A DNA stretch of 64,000 nucleotides, from positions 15,103,015-15,167,014 of the forward strand of contig NC_062218.1 in NCBI RefSeq assembly GCF_902686445.1, in the 5' to 3' direction. The DNA is from Sciurus carolinensis. Lineage: Eukaryota; Chordata; Mammalia; Rodentia; Sciuridae. Below are positions 54,987 to 64,000 of the stretch, one piece after another. Position 1 is the stretch's first letter; every line of letters begins with the position of its first letter. Below the pieces are notes generated by a model that ran no database searches, was not told where the DNA came from, and worked only from the letters and a program-made list of their open reading frames with translations. The translations under genes were made by a program, and so were the position numbers.

Positions 54987-57169
54987 CTTTCATATGACTC
55001 CCAAGAGATATTGTTAGTTTTTTTTATTTTTTAATCTTACAGTTGTGAAAAAAATGCAAGATGCCGCCTTTGACAGTCAAGGGCAGAAGTCAACACGTGC
55101 ATTCCAAGGAGGCTCCTATCAGGACTCTCTTACCTCCTGTAGTTCCAGCATTGTACAGATTTTCTATTGTTATAGTTAGAAACAGAAAAAGGCAGCGTCA
55201 AAGGAAGCAGAAATAGAAGGCAAGAGCCATAGGTGGTTGAGGCAGAAAGAATGTACTTTAAGAATTGGAATTTGAGCAATTTCAGACCAATAATAACAGT
55301 ATGCAGTCAGAATGTTGGATTAATACAGGAAGTGATTAGTCTGGTCTACAGGACCTGGTGCAGGATAGGAAGTAGCAATGGGAGACAGAGAACTATGGAA
55401 GGGAGAAAACTGCACCAAGGTGTGTCCTCTGGTTCCAGGGAGGATGTTAACTCTCGAACCACATTGTAACTATTCCCATGCATTGTTTAATATTAAGAAT
55501 ACCAACATATCTTAAATGATTTGTACATGATACACTTAATACTTTTCTTTCAGCACTCAAGTAATTATCTGGCTGTTTGGTCATGGTTTCAAATTCAGGA
55601 GTCTATTTGGGAATTGTTTTTATTAGGGTCCTGGCACGGTAGATCCAACTAATATTTTGCCAAAAGGACCCCGCATAGAAACACTACTAAATTTTCCCTT
55701 GGCCATTTCAGTTGTGTGTGACTTCTTTAAAATTCTGAATATGTATTTTAGTGCCTATTTATGTAATTTTTAATATGTCTAAAGGTGAATGCATTTATTT
55801 CTTAGATACTTTCTAAAAACTCATGATGTGTATGTTGCTGCTGATTCAGGCCATTAGAACATCAAGTTCCTCTCAATGGTTACTTTTGTTAAACTGAGAA
55901 AATTCAACTGGGGTGATGTGATCTAAGAAATGGCTTATTTTCCTGGGATAGGATTAACATATATTTCTAGAATGAAGGGAAAACATATGGGTAGAATTCT
56001 AGCTTTCTTTCTTTAGTATTCATGATTTAATAAAAGTATTTTTCCTTTGTAGATAGCAGAAACCAAGTTTATAACTCAAAATAACTGATGAGGCACTGGG
56101 TTTATTTCTATATTTATCATGAGCATAAGCAGCTATAGTTACAGTTAAAGTAGGTTGGTGTAGGCCTGAAGTGTAATAAACTGAATGCAAAAATATATTA
56201 CTTCCTGTCACTAAATATGTCTTATTGGGCATCAGTAAAATCATTAGTTTAAGACTTGATAAATTACTGTGTTTCCTGGGTACTGAGAAATCTTCATAAC
56301 TCTTCCTGGCTTCTATTTATCTTTTGATAAAGTCTACCTAATGAATTGTTATGGCCTTTATGAAGATTTTTTTCCCTCATTAAGTTCAAAGATCATGACT
56401 TTGTCTTTTGAGACGGGACAAAGTACACTATAATAAACTATCATATTGACTTTTGAATAATGAGGACATATAAAAATATTATTTGGAGCCATCATGTTGA
56501 ATATTTGTTTACCTTAGTGATGGGCTGGTTAAAGCAGGAATTTGGAGGTAAACAATTTGACTTTGGCTGTTTTCTAAGATCATAAACTTGCAGAGATTCC
56601 CTAAGCCTGGCAGCTAAAATTTGAATAACAAAAAGTTCCACATCTCTAGTTGCTTCATTTACTTAGGGTTAATTGGTTTGATTAATTCTTTTTTACTTAA
56701 CAAACTTTTAAGTTATGCTGATTCAAAATGGAGCTTCTATTGGTGTACTATACCAACTGTTCCTTACCCTGTTTATCCTAATTTAAATAAGCACAGGTGA
56801 TATTTTATCTATCCACGAAGTGTGGTTTAAGAAATTTAAATTTACTTCATAATATCATCTCTGCTGAAGTTTGTGGAATCATTTGGGGGACAGTCATTCT
56901 TGTTAGCTATGAACGAATTTGAACTGAGCAAAATGAATTGGTGTTTGTGTTATTTTTTCTGCTTTTAAACTACAGATAGTTCTTAATCCTTGAAAATTTC
57001 ATAGGGATCTTTGACTGAATTGAGACCCTCAGATCCTGATGTTCCTTTGCTCCAAAACCTGGATTTCTGGTTGCTATGAACACAAGAAGTAATGCTTCAC
57101 CCAGGCCAGGACACAGCCTCACCCAAAATTTGCTCTTTTATCTCCCCAACATTCCCATGCTCCTAACAA
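54987..57169. other. Unassigned, longest repeat-free stretch
   Basis: About 2.2 kb with no recognised interspersed repeat and only short open frames (78 and 74 codons, no motif). It may include old, unrecognisable repeats or conserved non-coding sequence. Confidence 0.4.
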
Positions 57170-57385
57170 TTCCAAGGACTCCACTTTCCCAAACTTATTT
57201 CCTGTATTCCCTTGACTCATCTTTCTTTTAATGGTTTTGCTTTAACTTCTTGGTTCACCTCAAATACAAGGTCTTCCTGTATGTCTTTTCTGATCTCCTC
57301 AATGAGAAGCAATTATACTTACCTGAGAACTCTAGTAACTTGTTGATTCACCTTTCAGAGATCCTCTTCTGCTTGAAATTAATAG
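57170..57385 (+). repeat. L2 LINE fragment, left of LTR
   Basis: 'ttggttcacctcaaatacaaggtcttcctgtatgtcttttctgatctcc...gcaattatacttacctgagaactctagtaac' follows the L2 'cttccctgatt...tgtgcttacctctattatagcac' layout. Confidence 0.6.
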
Positions 57386-57390
57386 CCAAT

Positions 57391-57832
57391 TGTTTGAGTC
57401 AGTTTTTTCACTGCTCTGACTAAAAGACCTGACCTGAACAACTTCAGAGGAGGAAAAGTTTATTTGAGGGCTCATGGTTTCAGAGGTCTCTGTCCATAGA
57501 CAGCCGGCTTCATTCCTCAGGGCTTGAAATGAGGCAGAACATCATGGCAGAAAAGTGTAGTGAGAGAAGTGTCTAACATGATCGAGGAAGTAGACCCCAC
57601 TTGCTGGATACACAATCAATACTTCTAAGGCCCCTATGACCCAATGACCCCAATGATCCACCTCCTCCAGCCACACCCTACCTGCCTTCAACTGCCACTC
57701 GGTTAATCCCATCAGGGGATTAATGCACTAATTGGGTGAAGGCACTCACAACCCAATCATTTCTCCTCTGAACCTTCTTGCATTGTCTCACACATGAGAT
57801 TTTGGGGGACACCTCATATCTAAACTATAACA
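57391..57832 (-). mobile_element. MaLR solo LTR inside L2, 5-bp target duplication
   Basis: Starts tgtttgagtcagttttttcactgc and ends taaactataaca. Flanked by ccaat at 57,386-57,390 and 57,833-57,837. 442 bp, and the closest relative in this window of the LTR at 54,586. Confidence 0.9.
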
Positions 57833-57837
57833 CCAAT

Positions 57838-57960
57838 TGTGTACAAACCTTTTAGCACTTTGAAGGCAGGGAGTATGTCATCTCATCCTGGTCTCTTTTC
57901 ATATATCTCACAAAGCCTTGCACATAACACATAGGAAGATCCTAAACAAGGAATGTCAGG
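57838..57960 (+). repeat. L2 LINE 3' end, right of LTR
   Basis: 'ctttgaaggcagggagtatgtcatctcatcctggtctc...tctcacaaagccttgcacataacacataggaagatcc' is the L2 3' end (ttgagggcagggactgtgtct...gcacagtgcctggcacatagtagg). It continues the fragment ending at 57,385. Confidence 0.7.
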
Positions 57961-58084
57961 GCACATGGAGGCCAATTCCAGCTGTTCTGAGCCTGCTCAA
58001 TGTTACTGCATGTGCCTTAGGTAAGCTGCACTTTGAGTTTCCCTTTGCTTCCACTGAGGTTTTAGACTCCATAGCCATGAAGTT

Positions 58085-58300
58085 GGCACAGTCTGGTAGT
58101 TAAGGGATTTTGAAACCACCTGCAGGTGTTCTGATGTCAGCTTATTGGGAGACCTTAGGGAGTTTGCTTCAGTACCAGGTGCCCTGTTTACACATCTGTA
58201 AGGTGGGGATGCTTGTAATAGCAGCTACCTCATGAGTGATGATTACAAGAATTACTATTTTTCCAGGGCCTAGAACAGTACCAGGCACATAGGGTCATGT
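58085..58300 (+). repeat. MIR SINE
   Basis: 'agtctggtagttaagg...gagaccttagggagtttgcttcag...ctgtttacacatctgtaaggtggggatgcttgtaatagcagctacctcatgag...cagggcctagaacagtaccaggcacatagg' follows the MIR consensus along its whole length. Confidence 0.85.
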
Positions 58301-58629
58301 GTTTGCTAAAGATAAATAGAAAAAAACCCAAAAAATCCAAAACACAAGTTCTCTTCATTTTTAAATAATAGTATTTTTTTATAAAACATAGATTCAAACA
58401 CATTTTATCTTCTTCTGACACAGTTTCAGTATGTTATAAGAGCTTCATCAGAAGGTGGTTTGGGTTTAGCAGAGGGCCAGCACTCTTGAAACGGGTGAAT
58501 GCGTGGCTCATGAGCTTGCAGGCTCACACTGCCCCAGATATATCTTTCTCCACATGGACATCACTTCTCAACTTACTTAATACTCTGCACTTCGTCGGAG
58601 TCTTATCTGGGTAAACAAAAATGAGTTAC

Positions 58630-59060
58630 GAAGTCCTGTTCTCAAGGAGCTCCCTGTTGAATGGAAGACACAGGTTGGTAAGCATTTTCTAGAAACAGAA
58701 TCTTGTGAATGCTGCAGCAGGATATTCTGGGGGCATGGAGCGGGGTGAAGATTTTTGCTGAGAGTCATGGAGTTCCCAAAAAAAACTCTGAACTTTGAGG
58801 CACAATTGCGAAGAAGCATTGTCCATTTTGCCAAGAGGAGCAAAGAAGCCTATTTTATTCCCAGTAGAGATAACAGACTATAAAGATGATTCAGGAATGA
58901 AAGAAGGGTTGTTTTGGTTGGAATGTAGGTTTTACAAGAAAGATGCAGGCATGGGAAGTGATAGCCAGTGGCAAGCTGAGACAACTGTGCAGGGCCGAGC
59001 CTGCTGCTCTGTGGACATCCAGTTTGGAATTCATCCTCAAGGCAACCTGAAGGCCAGGGG
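58630..59060 (+). repeat. Old L2-like repeat (tentative)
   Basis: 'cgaagtcctgttctcaaggagctccctgttgaatgg...' resembles the 'ccctcaaggagctcacagtctagtgg' phrase of an old LINE2-type repeat. The remainder is diverged. A 95-codon frame inside shows no domain. Confidence 0.35.
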
Positions 59061-59785
59061 ATTTTTTAAAGTGGGTATATGATGCCGTTACACTTGTGTT
59101 TTAGGGAGACAGCATCTCTGGCAGCTGTGATGTGAACTCTGTGGTGTCGTCTCATGGTCCAAAACCCATGGTTACAATTTCCATCCAGTTCACATTTGCT
59201 GTTAGTGCGCAGTGACAGAATAGCTTGTTACATTAGCACCTGAGATCACCCTGAAGGTCACACCTATTACATTTAGATGTCCACAGAAGTGCAAAGCACA
59301 TGGTTAGAGTTATCGAGATGATGTGAATTCTTGATTCCATCTTCTGACTCTGCCACCGTAATCTGCCATCAGCCTCGAATACCACTTCTCCTATCTCCTC
59401 TCGACATTGGTCATTCTTCGGTCTTCTGGTTCTTAAAATACATGGATCACACACATTTCCAGTGGAAGAGGATGTTTCTCTCCCGTTTTGAACATTGGTA
59501 TAGTTATTCATTAGTTATGAGTCATAACTTCTTTCGTTTGGGGGTGGAAAGTTGAAAATTGCACAGCTGATTAGTTCTCTGAGCCCGTATTTATTTCAGG
59601 GACATGGTTTTGAATGATGATTGTAGGCGATGGCAGAGGTGATGGCGGAGGTGCCGAGTGCAAGCAGGACAGGGGTGTCATCCTGGGTGAGGGGGCAGCA
59701 GTGGACGCAGAGCTGATGAAGATGCGTTTATTATCCTCAGCTTCTCCCTCATGCCAATAGCTGACTATTAATTAGCATAATTTAG
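59061..59785. other. Unassigned sequence
   Basis: A possible acceptor (59,590-59,599) and donor (59,687) enclose 87 bp, but all frames have stops. No repeat was recognised. Confidence 0.4.
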
Positions 59786-59833
59786 CATGTAAATCAATAG
59801 ATTTCTATTTGCAGGGGATTATTTCATCTGACT
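59786..59833 (+). repeat. Exact 48-bp direct repeat, left copy
   Basis: Identical over 48 bp (catgtaaatcaatagatttc... to ...atttcatctgact) to 60,413-60,460, 627 bp away. Immediate flanks differ. Confidence 0.97.
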
Positions 59834-60213
59834 CTGTCTTTGTGCACCTGACTACTCAGAAAACGGCTCAGCTTTTACTAACACTGAAGGGTTTTGTAAA
59901 GGGTGTGGCTAAGACCTTGATGGTCTCCCATCTGAAGATTGGGGAACCCAGCTGGAGTCTGATTTGCAGACTGGAGGGAGGACCCAGTTCCACTTTGGTT
60001 CATTTTGTTGCTTTTTCTTTGGGAACATTTTTATTTATAGTCATACCTTCCAGTGAAAGTTCGTCCTGTCTGAACATCTACATCACCGCCAAGCGAGTGA
60101 GATTCAGAAATTGCTCCAAGCCTTTAGTTTCTATATTTATGACAAATTCTACCCAAAGCTGCCTACTTACATTACTTTCAGCCTCTCTGGGCTTGACAAA
60201 TGCTGTAAATTAG
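59809..60213 (+). other. 134-codon open frame, unknown
   Basis: It starts inside the left 48-bp repeat. It contains a hydrophobic stretch around residues 66-82 (VAFSLGTFLFIVIPS) but no recognisable domain, splice context or polyadenylation signal. It is probably a chance frame. Confidence 0.12.
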
Positions 60214-60412
60214 GATAAGAAAAGGAGATAAGGCAGAGGGATAGAAAGGATGAGGTAAACTTACAAATGCTTAGATGCTGATGAATTTCTGAGGATGTAT
60301 GTTTTAAAGATGAGATTTCTCAGAAATCCAGGTCTGTGTTCTGCAGGGAATTTCTTTTCATAGAAAGAAATTAGAAGTCTGCCTTTTCTAAGCAATGCTC
60401 AGTTTTCATTAA

Positions 60413-60460
60413 CATGTAAATCAATAGATTTCTATTTGCAGGGGATTATTTCATCTGACT
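60413..60460 (+). repeat. Exact 48-bp direct repeat, right copy
   Basis: Partner of 59,786-59,833. No A-tail or terminal inverted repeat is visible in the intervening 579 bp. Confidence 0.97.
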
Positions 60461-61480
60461 TTTATTATCTTCAAATTTCATAAGTGATTCAAAGAGTTTA
60501 ATAGGGATGGTATACACAATTAACAGAGTGATGCATGTGTATGAAAATATCACAGTGAAACCTATTATGAGAATAATTAATAGGTCCTAATAAGTGTGAT
60601 AAAAAGGTGATAACAGAGGACCACTCTTAAGGAGAAAATAATTTTAAAATCCTATGTATTAATCCATTTGAAATTTTAATTGGTGACTTTTGTGATAAAA
60701 ATTATTTTGTTTCATGATAATTGCTGAATTTCATTTTATTTTTATCCAGTAGTTGGATAAGTGATAGCAGAAATGAGAAAAAGAAAAAAAGAATGTTTGG
60801 TAAGTGGTAAAAAATAGCATGAAAAGATATTCTTCTTGCTATGGACAATTTGGTTGTTACTGTGCTGAGTGTCCTGGGGCATTAAACTGGTTATTTAGCA
60901 ATAATTTTTATTATTTTCATTTTTAATTAGCTCATTTTCTTCCATTAGTCAAGAGACAATTCATGTATGTGGCAGACACGTATACACACTGACACACACG
61001 CACACTTCCGTGCCATTAAAATCTCAAGCAAGTAAATGCCTTATAGGTGAAAGCATTTTGACCTAGTGCTCACAGAATCATGCCAAAAAAGCAGTATCCA
61101 GGAGCCAGTAGGAAGGACACCAGGGGACCTATTGTTGACTTCAAAGCTTTGTGACCACGATCTCCTTCCTCATGACCAGATATGAATTTCCAACTTTTCT
61201 TTGGTGTTCTACATTGATATATTGCCACAAACTGTATTTCAAATTGTCAAACAAAATTTTTGCCTCCAGAGCCTTCCCAAGCTAATGTGTGACCTTCTGG
61301 GTTCATGGCCTTGCCATCCAGGTGTATCATGGGTGAGGAACCTCAGCATTGACTTCAACTTCTCCAAGTTCTATTGGAGTGCTCAACTCCTATGGAGTCT
61401 CTCCTGCCACCACATATTGCCTCCATTTGTATCTCACTTCTAAGTGGCTCTGACAAACCCCTAACTGGTCTAGGTACCTG
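60461..61480. other. Unassigned AT-rich sequence
   Basis: A pseudo-exon at 60,750-60,799 (pyrimidine tract plus GTAAGT) is noted but not supported. A short CA run lies at 60,981-61,003. No family was recognised. Confidence 0.4.
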
Positions 61481-61855
61481 TGTTAATTGGTTTCCCATCA
61501 CTGTAACAGAATGCATGAGTTAAGTCACTTATAAAGAGAAAGAATTCATTTCGGATCACTGGTTTGAAGGTAGCAGTCATGATCTGGTAGACCCTTTGCT
61601 TTTAGGGCTCGCATGAGGGTGGCAATGACAATGGCAAGAGGAATGTGGTAGAACAACTTCTTATGTCAGGGTGGGAGAAAGAGGAAAGGATGAAATCAAC
61701 ACAACTCCCTTTGACAACATGTCCCTTTTGACCTAAAGACCTTACACAAGGTCCTGTTTGCTAAAGGTTCATAAGCACTTCACAGTAGTGTCAGCCTGGG
61801 GACCAGGACATTAAACGTGTGCCTCTGGAGGACATTCACCATTCAAACAATAGCA
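61481..61855 (-). mobile_element. MaLR/MLT-type solo LTR
   Basis: Starts tgttaattggtttcccatcactg and ends attcaaacaatagca, the same end as the LTR at 6,864-7,214. About 375 bp. No clear target duplication. Confidence 0.7.
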
Positions 61856-62514
61856 ATATTGATTGATTTTATTTTATTCTTCTAAACCATCCATACTCCA
61901 ATTATCCTCTGAAAACACATAGAGAAGATGAGATTCCACAAAGCCCTTCAACATTTTTGCATTTTTTGAAGAAGTAAAACTTCTAAGTGTGTCATTCCAG
62001 GAACTTTTAGATATGGTGAGAATTTGCCAAACTCTAAACTGTGTGTCTGTGAGACTACTGAAAGCCATCCGCTCTCAACATTGTTCCAATGGATTTCTGC
62101 TTGCGTGTCTGTCACTTCCCTGTCAGACCATTAGCTTCATCAGAAAGTTCTTTGTACCTCTTCACTTGGTCCTTTTAGCTAAAATTTATGATAAAAATGC
62201 TAAGGGCATTAAAAAAGATAAAGCTGTGTGTAAATCAAAAGAACTATTTTTTTTTTTTTTTTGGTAAGAGAAAACATCTTAAAATCCTATTTTTTGTCTT
62301 TTCTACTAAGAACAATGACCTTAATACTGAAAAGAATAGCACAGACGGGTTATGAGAGAAATGATGTACAAGGTGTCAATGGTGGAAATAATTCAAATGT
62401 TTTCATGACATTATCTTTTCACCCAGATGAATTACCTTTGTCATGATCAAAGAATTTAGGGCATTATTGAGGATTCATTGTTGAGTCTCTATGTTGGCTG
62501 ACATGGACAGTATG
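61856..62514. other. Unassigned sequence
   Basis: T17 run at 62,247-62,263. No repeat family or exon was recognised. Confidence 0.45.
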
Positions 62515-62720
62515 ATTTTTAAATGCTTTTGATTGACAGATAAAAATTGTGCACATTTATGGTATTCTCATGATGCTTCTGTATACATGCACATTGTGTT
62601 ATGATCAAATCAGGGTAACTAGTCTATCCATCACCTTAAGCATTTTTCATTTTTTTGCAGTGATCACTCAAAATCCTTTCTTTCAACTGTTTTGAAGCAT
62701 ACAGTTCATTAAACTTATCA
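62515..62720 (-). repeat. L1M 3'-end fragment
   Basis: 'ttgattgacagataaaaattgtgcacatttatggtattctcatgatgcttctgtatacatgcacattgtg' follows the old L1 3' UTR order in reverse. Confidence 0.7.
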
Positions 62721-62724
62721 CATT

Positions 62725-62895
62725 GTTACCTCATTAAAATCCTTCAATGGTTTTCTATACTTTATCATTGCATGCAGACTCTCTCCACACCTGCCTCCTC
62801 CTTATTTCTCTAACCTCATCTTCTGCTCCTCCCTATATCCTTCTATGCCAAACTGTTCTCCCACAGTATCCAAGGTGCATCTTAATTAATCATTA
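62725..62895. repeat. Old L2-like repeat, orientation uncertain
   Basis: 'aaaatccttcaatggttttctatactttatcattgcatgcagactctctccacacctgcctcctcc...ctaacctcatcttctgctcctccc' resembles 'aaaccctccagtggcttcccat...tctgacctcatctcctac', a phrase of an old mammal-wide LINE2-type repeat. Confidence 0.5.
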
Positions 62896-63387
62896 TCATA
62901 CCATGTTTTTACTTGGTTTACTCATCCTTCTATTGTAGTAGGCTTTCCACTTTTCTCTAGGCACAATGGAAAGAACATGTTCCAAATTATCTAGATACAG
63001 GTTCAAGCATGGATTATCCTCTTTCCAGTCTTGGCAGAGATGATTAGCCAAGTTGCTTTTATTGGCAGAGAGGAAAGATTGATGGAATGGTTGTCCAGTC
63101 AAGGACTAAGAAGATTTCCTGGCCCAGCAAACAGCTGAGGGTGGTTACGTGATTATTAATTATGGGTTGTGAGTGGGATTAACTTCCTTGGAGGCTTTAA
63201 AGCAGCCGGTTGCCTTCTTTAGGTTTTCTTCCAAAGTCTTGCTAGAATTGAATGCCTGCAATTGTGGAAAACGTCCTCGGTATCTGAATCACTGCATGGA
63301 GAAGAGTTGCCTGATGTACAGGAAAACTGTCCTTGGATGTCACATATAGAGACATAATATGTAAAGTGCTTATTTCTTGCTCATATA
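62896..63387. other. Unassigned sequence
   Basis: Nothing was recognised. Confidence 0.45.
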
Positions 63388-63430
63388 CAGTTGTCCCTGG
63401 GTATCTACAAAGAATTGGCTCTGCGACCTT
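63388..63430 (+). repeat. Tigger/MER2-like terminal fragment (tentative)
   Basis: 'cagttgtccctgggtatctacaaagaattggctctgcgacc' resembles the terminal sequence of MER2-type elements (cagt...ccc...tatc...ggattggttcc). The rest is not recognisable. Confidence 0.35.
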
Positions 63431-63704
63431 GATTCTCTTATTAATTTTTTACTGACAATAATTGTGTTCAGATGTATTTATCTTTTCTGTCACATGTGGA
63501 ATTATTCATAAACCTCTACATAATTTTCCCATTTATTAATTCAAGAAACATTCAGTGTGCACCAACTGTGTGCTGGGCACCAAATTAGATTTAATTTTGC
63601 TTTAAACATGCCTAATATATCACTAACCACCAATCCTGTTTTTCAGATCAAAGTAAATCAGAGTAAAACTATAATTAAACAAAGAAAAATTATAGCTTTT
63701 GCCC

Positions 63705-63890
63705 AAATCTGGTCAACTCTCTGTTTCTATAAATAAAGTTTTATTGGAACATAGTCACATTTCTTTACATGTTGTCTAGTGTTGTTTTTGTGCTACAATA
63801 ACTGTTGAATAATTGTGACAGAGTTTAGCTCACAAAGCCTAACATAGTCACTTCTGGCCTTTTATAGAAATGATTTTCCGACTCTTAATT
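63705..63890 (+). mobile_element. hAT-Charlie-type DNA transposon remnant
   Basis: 'ccaaatctggtcaactctctgtttctataaataaagttttattggaacatagtcaca...gttgtttttgtgctacaataactgttgaataattgtgacagag...tcacaaagcctaacatagtcacttctggccttttatagaaatgattttccgac' follows a well-known non-autonomous hAT element of mammals. No transposase. Confidence 0.75.
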
Positions 63891-64000
63891 TGTGGTAGTA
63901 AAAACAGTTTTGGTTGATATATTTTAAAAGGATATTAATAAACTGGAGTGAGCTAGTGTGACAATAAAATGTTTGAAAATGGCACTATACAGTAATGGAA

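Noticed and set aside
57317..57370. Minus-strand exon ending at another perfect CAG|GTAAGT donor
   Set aside because: It lies inside an L2 fragment whose consensus contains 'cttacct' at this point, and the enclosed frames have stops.
54586..57832. One provirus with LTRs at both ends
   Set aside because: The two LTRs have different target duplications (gatat, ccaat) and no internal retroviral sequence lies between them.
60750..60799. Third candidate exon (pyrimidine tract plus GTAAGT)
   Set aside because: The 50-bp A-rich segment has weaker exon flanks (TTG at the donor) and a length that would shift frame; pseudo-exons of this grade are expected by chance.

Overview
This window is mammalian nuclear DNA, almost certainly from a squirrel-family rodent (Sciuridae). 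No protein-coding gene can be supported in it. The lineage call rests on the young repeats. There are many tRNA-Ala-derived ID-type SINEs with intact Pol III boxes. There are also chimeric SINEs in which a B1/Alu-like left part is joined to an ID-like right part, a combination known from squirrels and dormice. The young L1 subfamily and abundant MaLR solo LTRs fit as well. No primate Alu and no mouse B2/B4 elements were seen. Every long open frame is short (up to 190 codons), and the longest is a decayed piece of L1 ORF2. The window reads as intergenic or intronic sequence.

Layout. Positions 1-10,600 hold scattered SINEs, one MaLR LTR, L1M tails and old L2-like sequence between unassigned AT-rich stretches. 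Positions 10,600-16,900 are dense in insertions: an L1 flanked by an unusually long (about 130 bp) direct duplication, a twin-primed (5'-inverted) L1, and a hAT/MER5-like element split by two SINEs. Positions 16,900-23,200 are mostly unassigned. Positions 23,200-26,200 carry a decayed L1 ORF2 that contains a MaLR LTR, an internal duplication and an ID SINE, followed by a second small twin-primed L1.

Positions 28,000-33,930 are the most structured part. A low-copy block occurs twice in the same orientation, and its left part occurs a third time inverted, so 31-34 kb forms an imperfect palindrome. A MER2/Tigger-like insertion is present in only one copy. Positions 35,200-44,600 are rich in L1 and include a young L1 nested in an old L1M with a perfect 15-bp target duplication. 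Positions 44,600-64,000 are sparser: MaLR LTRs (two with clean 5-bp duplications), L2, MIR and hAT remnants, an unclassified GC-richer block at 52.6-53.4 kb, and an exact 48-bp direct repeat about 0.6 kb apart near 60 kb.

There are no genes to assemble into a pathway. Two short segments (2,017-2,058 and 39,052-39,096) have strong splice-site consensus on both sides and are offered only as candidate exons. Isolated pseudo-exons are expected in sequence of this length. Repeat family names come from recognising consensus features by eye, without database searches, so the older families (L2-like, L1M, MER) are tentative. Boundaries are approximate unless a target-site duplication is described.
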